A stretch of 53,383 nucleotides of DNA, taken from Gammaproteobacteria bacterium (GTDB taxonomy: Bacteria > Pseudomonadota > Gammaproteobacteria > GCA-001735895). Under the pieces are notes generated by a model. The model had not been told where the DNA came from, did no database searches, and was given only the letters and a program-made list of their open reading frames with translations. Below, one piece after another: positions 7,784 to 17,675 of this stretch (positions are counted from its first letter, which is position 1; each line of letters starts with the position of its first letter). The stretch spans positions 1 to 53,383 of the forward strand of contig JALSKD010000148.1 of the NCBI GenBank assembly GCA_026989015.1. The letters run 5' to 3'. Both the position numbers and the translations under genes were made by a program.

Positions 7784-9217
7784 TCAGGCGGGCTGTGGCT
7801 CCGCATTGGGCTGGGTGATGTCGTCATCGTCATCCTTGTCGCCGCAGATCGGACGGGCGTGCTGTTCGGCGTATTCCGCCACCATGCCGGCGGCCTGTTC
7901 TTCCAGCACCTGCTGGATGCTGCGCGCGCGGCTGGCGACCAGCGTGTGCAGCAGCACCGTGGGGATGGCTACGACCAGACCGAGCACGGTGGTCACCAGT
8001 GCCTGCGAGATGCCGCCGGCCATCAGCTTGGGATCGCCGGTGCCGAACAGGGTGATCGCCTGGAAGGTGATGATCATGCCGGTGACCGTACCCAGCAGAC
8101 CGAGCAACGGGGCCACTACATAGATGATCTTCAGCAGCATCACCCGCCGGTTGAGTTTCGGCGCTTCGTGCAGGATGGCCTCGCCCAGTTTCAGTTCCAG
8201 GGTTTCCAGATCCACATCCTGATTCTCGTGGTAGGCGCTCAGGATGCGGCCCAGCGGGTTGTTCTTCTTCGGCTGGTCCAGGTGCTTCATCTGACTGCGT
8301 ACCTTGAGTCCGGTGATGCCGAGAACCAGCAGGCGCTCCAGCACGATCAGCAGCGCAAGTGCACCAAGGGCGATGATGACATAGCCGACCACCCCGCCCT
8401 GGTCGATGCGCTCGCGCAACGAGGGTGATTCCACCAGCAGCGACAGGATCTGGCCACGCGAGGGGTCGATGCCCAGCGGGTGCACGCCGTCTTTCGCGGC
8501 CTCGAAGTTTTCGATGGCCTTGAGGTAGCGCCGTGGCGGCTGGCGATTCAGTTCGACCACCTTGCCGGTCTCGGGAATGTATTCGAGGTATTTGCCCTGG
8601 GAGACCAGGTTGAAGACACCGATGCGGGTGACCGGCCGGGTCACCTTGTCGCCGTTGGCGGCGATGATTTCGACCGGCAGGCGGACCACGCGGCCGCTTT
8701 CGGTCATTTCGCGCTGCAGTTCATACCATAGGCGTTCGATGTCGTCGATGGATGCCAGCTGGCTGCTGCTGCCCATCTTCTCCACCAGTTCGGAGAGGAA
8801 CTGGCCACGGTCCGGGTACTGGATCTGGGTGAGGGAGTTTTCGAACTGGCCGCGGGCATCGCCGGCAGCCTGTTGCAGGACGCCAAACAGCTCCTTCAGG
8901 GAACCGAGGCGGTTTTTCAGGGTTTCGGTGAGTTCGGCGATCTTCTTCTCGTTGGCGTCGAACTGCTTTTCCATTTTGGCGCTGCGTGCTTCCTCGGCCT
9001 TGCGTTTCGCCTTCATTTCGGCGAGCAGTTTTTTCTGGTTGGCACGGTCGGTTCGGAAGCGTTGTTCGCGCTGCTTGTTGATCCTGGCATCGGTGACTCG
9101 GCCCTGCTGAACCTGCTTGAGCAGTGCGTCCAGCGACAGGGTCTCGGCGGCCTGAGCCTGGCCCAGGATCAGTGCGCAGCCGAGGGTCGCTACAGAAATC
9201 AGGCTGCGAATACTCAT
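7784..9217 (-). CDS. ttpC: TtpC-like ExbB-family protein with periplasmic coiled-coil domain
   Basis: A 477-residue protein that joins a secreted N-terminal half to a C-terminal MotA/TolQ/ExbB domain. The signal peptide ends AQA near residue 21. Residues about 45-140 are Lys/Glu/Arg-rich coiled coil, followed by a periplasmic region, a membrane helix (VVGYVIIALGALALLIVLER) and the channel domain with APLLGLLGTVTGMIITF and GISQALVTTVLGLVVAIPTV. This architecture is that of Vibrio TtpC, which TonB2 needs for function in vivo. The ATG at 9217 overlaps the stop of the DUF3450 gene (ATGA), so the two are translationally coupled; longer upstream starts lack support. The C-terminus carries an acidic DDDDD patch. 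Confidence 0.9.
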   Translation of the reverse strand: MSIRSLISVATLGCALILGQAQAAETLSLDALLKQVQQGRVTDARINKQREQRFRTDRANQKKLLAEMKAKRKAEEARSAKMEKQFDANEKKIAELTETLKNRLGSLKELFGVLQQAAGDARGQFENSLTQIQYPDRGQFLSELVEKMGSSSQLASIDDIERLWYELQREMTESGRVVRLPVEIIAANGDKVTRPVTRIGVFNLVSQGKYLEYIPETGKVVELNRQPPRRYLKAIENFEAAKDGVHPLGIDPSRGQILSLLVESPSLRERIDQGGVVGYVIIALGALALLIVLERLLVLGITGLKVRSQMKHLDQPKKNNPLGRILSAYHENQDVDLETLELKLGEAILHEAPKLNRRVMLLKIIYVVAPLLGLLGTVTGMIITFQAITLFGTGDPKLMAGGISQALVTTVLGLVVAIPTVLLHTLVASRARSIQQVLEEQAAGMVAEYAEQHARPICGDKDDDDDITQPNAEPQPA

Positions 9218-9993
9218 TTCAATTCCTCCGCGGCCGGGATCGGCATCATCAGAAGCTCGGGAGCGACCTGCTTGCGGGCGATCTTCAGGCCCTTGGCCAC
9301 CTGGTTGCGGTACAGCTCGGCGGGAAGCGCTTCCCACTGGCGGGTCCGGGTATTCCACATGCCGGTGTGTTCTCGGCCAATGCTCTGGTACACCAGGGCA
9401 GTGCGGCCAACGCGCAGGAAGTCGACTTCGCGTTCCTTGCCGTCGATGACCACGCTGCCCTTGTAGGCCTCGATGGTGCGGCCGTACTCGTTTTCGATCT
9501 GGTAGGCCTCCATGACCCGACGGAACTTCTCGGCGGCGGTGACATCGGAGCGCTCCATCATCTTTTTCAGGCGCTCGATGCGCTTGGCGCGTTCCTCGGG
9601 CAGAAAGGGCACATCCAGCTTCACGAACTGTTCCAGCGAATCGATCATGCGCACCATCAGCGGCACGATCTGGCGTTCGATCAGTGAGACGTCCTGGATC
9701 GACTTCTCGAGGTTGGCGATCTCGGCGTTCTGGTTGTCAAGTTGCTTCTGCAGCAGTTTGTTGTATACGACCAGGCCGTCGACGATCTTGGCTACGCTCT
9801 TGTATTCGGCGAGCAGGTCGGCGGCCTGGTCGCTGAGCGTATTGATCTTTTTCTGTGATTTGGCGTTTTGCTGGATGCGGGCTTCTTCGCCGGCGATGAT
9901 CGTGTTCACCTTTTCCTGGCTGAAGGCGGCGGCCGAGGAAAGCAGCAGCGGCAGCGCCAGCAGCAGGAGGCGACCGGGGCGGGTGGTTTGCAT
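9214..9993 (-). CDS. DUF3450 periplasmic protein, first gene of the TonB2 operon
   Basis: A 259-residue secreted protein with signal peptide (cleavage near SSAAAFSQ) followed by a long coiled coil (residues about 30-110) and a compact C-terminal part with VDFLRVGRTALVYQS and GMWNTRTRQWEALP. This matches DUF3450, a family regularly found in front of TtpC/ExbB/ExbD/TonB2 genes. Its molecular role is not established; a periplasmic adaptor of the TonB2 complex is the usual suggestion. The ATG at 9993 has GGAGAG about 8 bases upstream and is followed directly by the signal peptide, so it is preferred over an upstream in-frame ATG at 10032. Confidence 0.9.
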   Translation of the reverse strand: MQTTRPGRLLLLALPLLLSSAAAFSQEKVNTIIAGEEARIQQNAKSQKKINTLSDQAADLLAEYKSVAKIVDGLVVYNKLLQKQLDNQNAEIANLEKSIQDVSLIERQIVPLMVRMIDSLEQFVKLDVPFLPEERAKRIERLKKMMERSDVTAAEKFRRVMEAYQIENEYGRTIEAYKGSVVIDGKEREVDFLRVGRTALVYQSIGREHTGMWNTRTRQWEALPAELYRNQVAKGLKIARKQVAPELLMMPIPAAEELK

Positions 9994-10055
9994 GTGATGA
10001 TCTCTCCGATGTCCCGCCAACGCGGCGGCCATTAGTTGCTTTTGAAAACTCGCGT

Positions 10056-10084
10056 AGCCTACGGGCTTGCCGGGGGTTTTTCAA
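10056..10084 (-). promoter_or_regulatory. Predicted sigma-70 promoter of the TonB2 operon
   Basis: On the minus strand TTGAAA (10084-10079) and TAGGCT (10061-10056) are 17 bases apart. Transcription would start near 10049, about 55 bases before the DUF3450 ATG. I see no convincing Fur box around it. Confidence 0.55.
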
Positions 10085-10445
10085 GCGGCTGCCAGTGGGG
10101 ATGTGCATCAAGTTCCACGAATTGTGCCGCCGTTCGTCGGCTCCTGGTGGCTGTACTCCGGCAGCCGAACAAATATATAAGGAAGGCTCCATTCGGCCAT
10201 CGGTCGGCTGAGGGCGGTTTGGAGGACGGCGGATAATAAGGCTTATAACAAAGAATACTATGCCGTGCGATTCGGTGGCTCACAAAAGTTTCAAATCAGG
10301 ATTTTTTCTTTCGGGACGGTTCATTTGACCCGGGGACTAGGGTAAAGTGTGCGCCCATCGAGCCGGCCCGGAGTGGCGGTTCACGCGCTGTTCAGTCACG
10401 GCCTGAGAGGCTGTGGCCGGCTGATTTCTGCAAACCGGACCGAGC
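10085..10445. other. Intergenic region between the TonB2 operon and the yej operon
   Basis: This divergent gap has no credible gene; the short open frames in it have no ribosome site and no family resemblance. An AT-rich part (about 10170-10310) should hold the control region of the rightward yejB operon, but I find no well-spaced promoter: TTGACC at 10325 and TAAAGT at 10343 are only 12 bases apart. A small dyad ATAAGGCTTAT lies near 10236-10246. Confidence 0.4.
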
Positions 10446-11471
10446 ATGACCTGGTATTTCCTGCGCCGACTGTTGCTGATCGTGCCGACCTTCATCGGCA
10501 TCACCATCCTGGTGTTCGTGATCACGCGCTTCGTGCCCGGCGGCCCCATCGAGCGCATGATCGCCGAAGCCCAGCAGGCGTCCCTGCAGTCCGGCGGCGG
10601 CCAGCAACTGGGAGAAGGGGGGCAGACGCTGGATGAAGACCAGCTGCGCCAACTCGAGGAGTATTACGGTTTCGACAAGCCGGTGCTGGTCAGCTACTGG
10701 GAGTGGCTGCTCAAGGTGCTGCGGCTGGATCTGGGTACTTCCACCCGCTACAGCGAGCCGGTATGGGACACCATCCTCGAGCGGCTGCCGGTGTCGGCCT
10801 TCTACGGCATCATGACGATGCTGATCACCTATTTCATCTCCATTCCTCTGGGTTACTGGAAGGCCATCAAGCACAATTCCCATTTCGACCATGCGTCTTC
10901 ATTCATCGTGTTTGTGGGCTATGCAGTGCCGTCCTATGTCATCGGCATCATCCTGCTGGTGGTGTTCGCAGCGAATCTGGAGTGGTTTCCCATGGGCGGT
11001 TTCTATTCCGAGGATTTCGAGGATCTGGACAGCTTCTGGCAACAGGCGGAAGACATCCTTTACCATGCGGTGCTGCCGCTGCTGGCCTATGTGGCCGGCA
11101 GCTTCGCGGTGATGACCTTCATGATGAAGAATGCCCTGATGGACAACCTGGCCGCCGACTATGTGCGTACCGCGATTGCCAAGGGCTTGCCGTTCCGCAA
11201 GGCGATCACCCGTCACGCACTGCGCAACAGCCTGATTCCGATCGCCACCCATTTCGGCAACAACATTTCGGTGATCATTGGCGGATCCTTTCTCATCGAA
11301 AAGATTTTCAATATCGACGGCCTGGGCCTGCTCGGCTATGAGTCGGTGGTGGAACGCGACTACCCGATCGTGCTCGGGGTGCTGGTGATCTCGGCCATCC
11401 TGCAACTGCTGGGCAATATCCTGTCGGACATCTGCGTGGCCATCGTTGACCCACGGGTCCAGTTCAAGTAG
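10446..11471 (+). CDS. yejB: Peptide ABC transporter permease, YejB-like
   Basis: A 341-residue inner-membrane permease of the DppB/OppB family. The start MTWYFLRRLLLIVPTFIGIT is the canonical N-terminal helix, the first periplasmic segment is long (residues about 30-100, with a Gly/Gln-rich insert typical of YejB), and further helices follow around 115-140, 150-175, 210-235, 275-300 and 310-330. The cytosolic EAA loop, which docks the ATPase, reads DYVRTAIAKGLPFRKAITRH. It is the first gene of a five-gene operon and is followed after 7 bases by yejE. In enteric bacteria YejABEF imports microcin C-like peptides; the natural substrate here is unknown. Confidence 0.9.
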   Translation: MTWYFLRRLLLIVPTFIGITILVFVITRFVPGGPIERMIAEAQQASLQSGGGQQLGEGGQTLDEDQLRQLEEYYGFDKPVLVSYWEWLLKVLRLDLGTSTRYSEPVWDTILERLPVSAFYGIMTMLITYFISIPLGYWKAIKHNSHFDHASSFIVFVGYAVPSYVIGIILLVVFAANLEWFPMGGFYSEDFEDLDSFWQQAEDILYHAVLPLLAYVAGSFAVMTFMMKNALMDNLAADYVRTAIAKGLPFRKAITRHALRNSLIPIATHFGNNISVIIGGSFLIEKIFNIDGLGLLGYESVVERDYPIVLGVLVISAILQLLGNILSDICVAIVDPRVQFK

Positions 11472-11478
11472 GCCGACG

Positions 11479-12528
11479 ATGCTGGGCTTTCGACTCGATC
11501 CGCTGACGCAAAAGAAGCTGCAACGCTTCAAATCGATCCGCCGAGGTTATTATTCCTTCATCCTGTTCGTGCTGCTGGTGCTGCTGTCGGTGTTCGCCGA
11601 ACTGCTGGTCAACAGCCGGGCGCTGGTGGTGCACTACAACGGGGAATGGTTCTTCCCGACCTATGGCGCGGTGATCCCGGGCAAAACCTTCGGTCTCGAC
11701 TATGACTACGAGACCAACTACCGAGACCTGAAAAAGCGCTGGGCCGATGACCCCGACAATTTCGTGATCCTGCCGCCGATTCCCTACAACCCCTACGAGA
11801 ACGACCTGCGCGATGGTGAATATCCGCCGTTTCCGCCGTCGATCGAGGACAGGCACTACCTCGGCACCGACACCACCGGCCGCGATGTGGCGGCGCGGCT
11901 GGTCTATGGTTTCCGCACGGCCATCTTCTTCTCCCTGATCCTGCTGTTTGCCAGCTATCTGATCGGGGTCAGCATCGGTGCGGCTATGGGGTATTTCGGG
12001 GGGCTGTTCGATCTGCTGTTCCAGCGCATCATCGAGATCTGGTCCAATATACCGTTCCTGTATGTGATCATGATCATATCGTCGATCATGATTCCGAACT
12101 TCGCGATGCTGATCCTGATCATACTGTTCTTCGGCTGGATCGGCATGACCTGGTACATGCGGACCGCCACCTACAAGGAGAAGGCGCGTGAATATGTGAT
12201 GGCGGCACGGGCGCTGGGCGCATCCAACAGCCGTATCATCTTTTTGCATATCCTGCCCAATACGGTGTCGATCATCGTCACCTTCATCCCCTTCTCGGTG
12301 GCCAATGGCATCATCGCGCTGACCTCGCTGGATTATCTGGGCTTCGGCCTGCCGCCGCCCACGCCCAGCTGGGGTGAGTTGCTGGCCCAGGGTTCGGCCA
12401 ATCTGGAATCCATCTGGATCGTCGCCTCGGTGGTGATCACCATGAGCGTGATCCTGGTGATGGTGACCTTCGTTGGCGAAGCGATCCGCGAGGCCTTCGA
12501 TCCGAAGAAATACACGACCTACGAATAA
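11479..12528 (+). CDS. yejE: Peptide ABC transporter permease, YejE-like
   Basis: A 349-residue second permease of the importer. An N-terminal helix (residues about 20-45) precedes a long periplasmic segment with HYNGEWFFPTYG, GKTFGLDYDYETNY and RHYLGTDTTGRDVAARLVYG, the last being the DppC/OppC hallmark. Four or five more helices follow. The EAA loop is REYVMAARALGASNSRIIF and the C-terminal LDYLGFGLPPPTPSWGELL is typical. The ATG at 11479 lies 8 bases after the yejB stop; an in-frame ATG at 11446 would overlap yejB and adds a non-homologous tail, so it was not chosen. Confidence 0.9.
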   Translation: MLGFRLDPLTQKKLQRFKSIRRGYYSFILFVLLVLLSVFAELLVNSRALVVHYNGEWFFPTYGAVIPGKTFGLDYDYETNYRDLKKRWADDPDNFVILPPIPYNPYENDLRDGEYPPFPPSIEDRHYLGTDTTGRDVAARLVYGFRTAIFFSLILLFASYLIGVSIGAAMGYFGGLFDLLFQRIIEIWSNIPFLYVIMIISSIMIPNFAMLILIILFFGWIGMTWYMRTATYKEKAREYVMAARALGASNSRIIFLHILPNTVSIIVTFIPFSVANGIIALTSLDYLGFGLPPPTPSWGELLAQGSANLESIWIVASVVITMSVILVMVTFVGEAIREAFDPKKYTTYE

Positions 12529-12546
12529 CCTACAGGAGCGACCGAC

Positions 12547-14370
12547 ATGGACACGATCATCCGCAAGCTGCCGCTGACCCTTGCACTTCTGCTGCTGACG
12601 CTTGTCGCGCACGCCGCGCCAAAACTGCCGGACAACCTGGAGTGGCTGACCAACGACGAGGATCCTGTGTTTGCCTCGCCCGATGCGAAAAAGGGCGGCA
12701 CGCTGTATATCTGGATTCAGAGCTTCCCGCTGACATTGCGCACGGTGGGACCGGATTCCAACGGCAGCTTCCGGCCGATGATCCTCGACAACCAGATGTC
12801 GCTGGTGACGCTGCATCCCAATACGCGCAAGCTGGTGCCGTCGCTGGCCACCCACTGGGCCTACAGCGACGACAACCGCACCATGTATTTCAAACTCAAC
12901 CCCAAGGCACGCTGGTCCGACGGCACTCCGGTCACCGCCGAGGATTTTGCCTTCACCCTGGAATTCATGCGTTCCAAGGACATCATCGCGCCCTGGTACA
13001 ACACCTATTACGGAAAGGAACTGGACAAGGTGACGGTCTATGACGATCACACACTGGCCGTCTCCAGCAGCAAGCCGCGCCCGCGCGATGAACTCTATTC
13101 CTTCGTGGCCATCAGCCCGACACCGAAGCATTTCTACAAGAGCGTGGACAACCTCAAGGGCTTCGTGCAGAAATACAACTGGACGATCGTGCCCAATACC
13201 GGGCCCTACCAGATCTCGAAGATCAAGAAGGGCAAGAGCATCACCTTCAAGCGCAAGAAGGACTGGTGGGCGAAGGATCTGAAATACTTCAGGAACCGCT
13301 ACAATGTGGACAAGGTCAAGGTCTCCGTCATCCGTGACATGAATCTGGCCTGGGAACATTTCAAGAAGGGCAAGATTGACGCCTTCGGCATTACCGCTCC
13401 CAGCTTCTGGCACGAAAAGGCCACCGGTACACTGTTCGACAAGGGCTACATTCACAAGCTGTGGTTCTACGAGGACACCCCACAGCCGAGCTATGGTCTG
13501 TGGCTGAATCAGGACAAGCCCTACCTGGACGACCGCAATGTCCGGCTGGGCATCGCCCACGCCTTCAACATTGAAAAGGTCAACCGGCAGGTATTGCGCG
13601 GCGACTATGTGCGCAAAAACACCATTTCCAGCGGTTTTGGCGATTACACCAACACCGAACTGCGCGCGCGGCCCTTCGATCTCGACAAGGCGGACGCCTA
13701 TTTCAGCAAGGCCGGTTTTGGCAAGCGCGGACCCGATGGCATCCGAGTCAACGACAAGGGCGACCGCCTGTCCTTCAGCGTGACCTATGGCAGCGATCTG
13801 CACACACCGCGGCTGGTCGTCATCAAGGAAGAGTTCAAGCGCGCAGGGCTGGAACTCAAGCTGCGCAAGCTCGACCCGGCGGCTTCCTTCAAGTCGGTGC
13901 TGGAGAAGAAGCACGACATCTGGTGGGGCGCATTGGTCGGCGGTCTGCGTCCCCAGTACTGGGGACAATTCCATTCGGCCAATGCCCACAAGCCGCAGAC
14001 CAACAATTTCACCAACACCGACGACCCCGAGATGGACCGGCTGATCGATGCCTACCGTTCGGCCATGACCCACGAAAACCGAACCTCCCTGGCCAAACGG
14101 ATCCAGGCGCTGATCCACGAGCAGAGCGCCTGGATACCGCGCCTCGATGTGCCCTTTGTGCGCATGGCCAGCTGGCGCTGGCTGAAGATGCCGGAGATTC
14201 CCGCCACCCGTCTCGGCGGTCTGGTCATCGAAGGACCGTTCGATGAATCCATGGGCGGGCTGTTCTGGATCGACAAGGACGAGAAAAAGGCCACGCTGAA
14301 AGCGAAGAAGCAGGGCAAGGCCTTCGCGCCGGTGACCCGTATCGACACCACCTACAAGCCGGTCGAATGA
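12547..14370 (+). CDS. yejA: Peptide ABC transporter substrate-binding protein, YejA-like
   Basis: A 607-residue periplasmic binding protein (family 5). It has a signal peptide ending AHA near residue 23 and AGGAG 9 bases before the ATG. YejA-type features are the early [20 protein letters not shown], the SBP signature [63 protein letters not shown] and [19 protein letters not shown]. It lies third in the operon, after both permeases, whereas in Escherichia coli yejA comes first. It would deliver peptides to YejB/YejE. Confidence 0.9.
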   Translation: MDTIIRKLPLTLALLLLTLVAHAAPKLPDNLEWLTNDEDPVFASPDAKKGGTLYIWIQSFPLTLRTVGPDSNGSFRPMILDNQMSLVTLHPNTRKLVPSLATHWAYSDDNRTMYFKLNPKARWSDGTPVTAEDFAFTLEFMRSKDIIAPWYNTYYGKELDKVTVYDDHTLAVSSSKPRPRDELYSFVAISPTPKHFYKSVDNLKGFVQKYNWTIVPNTGPYQISKIKKGKSITFKRKKDWWAKDLKYFRNRYNVDKVKVSVIRDMNLAWEHFKKGKIDAFGITAPSFWHEKATGTLFDKGYIHKLWFYEDTPQPSYGLWLNQDKPYLDDRNVRLGIAHAFNIEKVNRQVLRGDYVRKNTISSGFGDYTNTELRARPFDLDKADAYFSKAGFGKRGPDGIRVNDKGDRLSFSVTYGSDLHTPRLVVIKEEFKRAGLELKLRKLDPAASFKSVLEKKHDIWWGALVGGLRPQYWGQFHSANAHKPQTNNFTNTDDPEMDRLIDAYRSAMTHENRTSLAKRIQALIHEQSAWIPRLDVPFVRMASWRWLKMPEIPATRLGGLVIEGPFDESMGGLFWIDKDEKKATLKAKKQGKAFAPVTRIDTTYKPVE

Positions 14371-14374
14371 AGGC

Positions 14375-15357
<983 letters not shown>

Positions 15358-15361
<4 letters not shown>

Positions 15362-16350
15362 GCCTGCTCGAGGTGAAGGGGCTGAAGATGCACTTCCCGG
15401 TGCACGGGGGGCTGTTCTACCGCCGGATCGCCACCGTGCACGCGGTGGATGGCGTCGATTTCGAGATCGAAGCCGGGGAGACGCTGGGTTTGGTGGGTGA
15501 ATCCGGCTGCGGCAAGAGCACCGTTGGCCGCGCCCTGCTGAGGCTCTATGACCCGACCGCAGGCCGAGTGCGCTTCGACGGGCAGAATGTGGCAGATCTC
15601 GACGCCCATTCCCTGCGCAGCCTGCGCGCCGAGATGCAGATGATCTTCCAGGACCCGTATGAGTCACTGAACCCGCGACATACCGTGGGCACGATACTGG
15701 AGGAGCCCTATGTCATCCACGGCGAGAAGGACGCGGCCCGACGCCGCGACAAGGTGATGAAACTGCTGGATCGAGTCGGTCTGCCCGAGGATGCCTACCA
15801 CAAGTTCCCGCACGAGTTCTCCGGAGGCCAGCGCCAGCGCATCGGCATCGCCCGCGCCATCTCGCTGCGACCTCGGCTGATCATCTGTGACGAGCCGGTA
15901 TCGGCGCTGGATGTCTCCATCCAGTCGCAGATCCTCAACCTGCTGATCGAGTTGCAGCAGGAAATGGGTCTGGCCTATCTGTTCATCGCCCACGACCTGG
16001 CCGTGGTCAAGCACATCTCCGACCGTATCGCGGTGATGTACCTCGGCCGCATCGTCGAGATCGCCGACAGCCGGACCCTTTATGCAAACCCGTTGCATCC
16101 CTATACCCAGGCGCTGATCGCGTCGATCCCGGTACCGGACCCGCGGAGGCGCAAGGAATTCGAAGCCCTGCCCGGCGAGGTGCCGTCTCCGTTGAACCCG
16201 CCACCCCATTGCCATTTCGTCGACCGTTGCCCCTACGCGCAAGCCATCTGCAGCCAGCAGACGCCGGAACTCAAGCCCTTGGCCGAAGAAGGCGATACGC
16301 GGCACCGGGTTGCCTGCCATTTTGCCGGGAACCTGCCGCCGTCTGGCTGA
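15358..16350 (+). CDS. Peptide ABC transporter ATPase, DppF/OppF type (second half of YejF)
   Basis: A 330-residue partner ATPase. It starts at GTG 15358 with GGAGG 7 bases upstream and overlaps the previous stop (GTGA), a sign of coupled, balanced synthesis. Motifs: an OppF-type start [15 protein letters not shown], Walker [11 protein letters not shown]-loop [13 protein letters not shown], signature FSGGQRQRI, Walker [12 protein letters not shown] and H-loop IAHDLA. The C-terminal cysteine cluster ([14 protein letters not shown]) matches the family. It closes the yej-like operon. Confidence 0.92.
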
Positions 16351-16438
16351 GCAGCAAGCGGTTTCGTCGGTTGCAGGACGCAAGGAGGAGGTGAGGCGGA
16401 TACAATCACCGGTTGACTCCACACATAGGGGTTCTGTG

Positions 16439-17536
16439 ATGAAAACCGTAACGGCGCTTGTTCCTCTGGTCTTGCTGACCGCCTGTGCTGAGAGTGAGGA
16501 TTTGGCCGCTACTGGTTCTTCTGAATGTCGTGTAGCGTCTGTAGAAGCTATAGGCAGTACGCTATCTCAGCGTTACCCTTGTGATGAAGGCATGGCGGAG
16601 GATCCCGCAGTCCTGTTCTTCGACGATTTCGAGGCCGGCTGGGGCCGTTGGGACTGGCCCCGCAGGGATACCGACTATCTGACCCTGGAAAACGACGCGG
16701 CCCAGGCCCATGCCGGCAGCCGTTACCTGCGCTCCTCGGTGTCCGAGGCGGACCTTGCCGCAGACGACGATACCTACATCTCCTCCAGTACCGGCAAGAC
16801 ATTCGATGAACAGTCCGATGTCATGTATGTGCGCTTCTATGCGCGCCGGGTCGGCGTCTCGCCCAAGCCCGGGCACTGGGTGCGCTTTGCCGCCAAGTCC
16901 GACAGCTGGAACAGCAGCGGCCTGGCCAATACCGTGCCGCCCGGAGACGGTGGGTTCTGGTTCGACCTGGACATCACCCGCGATGACGCCGGCAACGAAG
17001 ACTTCATGTTCTATGCCTACTGGCACCAGATGCGCTCAGGGCGCTGCAACGACGGTTCGACAACCCCCGGTTGTGCCGGTGACCAGGGCACGAACTATTT
17101 TTACGGCAATGTGTTCCACCCCGCGGACCAGGCGCCCATCGAACGGGACCGCTGGGTCTGCATCGAAGTGATGGCCAAGGCCAACACGGTAGGGGATTCC
17201 GATGGTGAACTGGCGCTCTGGGTCGATGACGATCCGGTCGAGCACTACCGCAAGGGCAGCCCCATGGGCAGCTGGCTGCGCGCCAAATTCTATGCGCCGG
17301 GCACCTGCTCCTGGTCGTCCTGCCCGGACCCGAGTCCTTTCGAGGGCTTCAATTTCCGCAGCAGCGAACAGGTCCGCTTCGGCCAGTGCTTCCTCGATGC
17401 GTACAACGAACTGGCCTCGTTCCGCAGGGATCTGGAACGGCTCAGGAACCTGGGCATGAACCCTTCCACCACCCAGACCATCCTCTATGACGATGTGGTG
17501 GTGGCGAAAGAACGCATCGGCTGCCGGGTCGAATAA
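16439..17536 (+). CDS. Secreted lipoprotein, possibly a polysaccharide-lyase-like jelly-roll fold
   Basis: A 365-residue protein with a lipobox LLTAC; lipidation would be at C16. After a short low-complexity linker the mature part looks like a concanavalin/LamG-type beta protein: DFEAGWGRWDWP, AQAHAGSRYLRSSV, VMYVRFYARR, GGFWFDLDITRDDAGN, ERDRWVCIEVMAKAN, GELALWVDDDPVEHY and a C-terminal ILYDDVVVAKERIGC. That order resembles polysaccharide lyase or carbohydrate-binding proteins that start with FDDFE-like strands. Six or more Cys could form disulfides. The first 100 bases are visibly more AT-rich than the neighbours. I do not recognise the exact family, and the catalytic role is not shown. The ATG at 16439 has AGGGG 8 bases upstream. 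Confidence 0.75.
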   Translation: MKTVTALVPLVLLTACAESEDLAATGSSECRVASVEAIGSTLSQRYPCDEGMAEDPAVLFFDDFEAGWGRWDWPRRDTDYLTLENDAAQAHAGSRYLRSSVSEADLAADDDTYISSSTGKTFDEQSDVMYVRFYARRVGVSPKPGHWVRFAAKSDSWNSSGLANTVPPGDGGFWFDLDITRDDAGNEDFMFYAYWHQMRSGRCNDGSTTPGCAGDQGTNYFYGNVFHPADQAPIERDRWVCIEVMAKANTVGDSDGELALWVDDDPVEHYRKGSPMGSWLRAKFYAPGTCSWSSCPDPSPFEGFNFRSSEQVRFGQCFLDAYNELASFRRDLERLRNLGMNPSTTQTILYDDVVVAKERIGCRVE

Positions 17537-17602
17537 GCACGGCGGGTATCCGTAGGGTTTGTCCCGGTCGGCGTGCCGGGGCCATGACCGGATCGCGGCC
17601 CA

Positions 17603-17673
17603 TCAGGGAAAGGGTCCGTGGGGTCGCTTTGCTTCCCTGACCGGGTTAAGCTTGCGCTTTTTTACGGACCCTT
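17603..17673 (+). promoter_or_regulatory. Structured leader in front of avtA with overlapping inverted repeats
   Basis: Two perfect inverted repeats interlock. The first pairs TCAGGGAA (17603-17610) with TTCCCTGA (17633-17640). The second pairs AAGGGTCCGT (17610-17619), which lies in the loop of the first, with ACGGACCCTT (17664-17673), ending two bases before the avtA ATG. In RNA this could make an H-type pseudoknot or two exclusive hairpins, with the right arm covering the ribosome-binding region. No ordinary Shine-Dalgarno sequence is present there. Function is inferred only. Confidence 0.45.
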
Positions 17674-17675
17674 CC

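Noticed and set aside
10059-10283. Short open frame in the gap between the TonB2 operon and yejB
   Set aside because: No ribosome site, odd composition and overlap with the predicted TonB2 promoter.
10325-10348. TTGACC and TAAAGT as a yejB promoter
   Set aside because: The spacer is only 12 bases, too short for sigma-70.
17559-17675. N-terminal extension of AvtA
   Set aside because: The extra 39 residues have no match to AvtA and the bases form the structured leader; the family start is at 17676.
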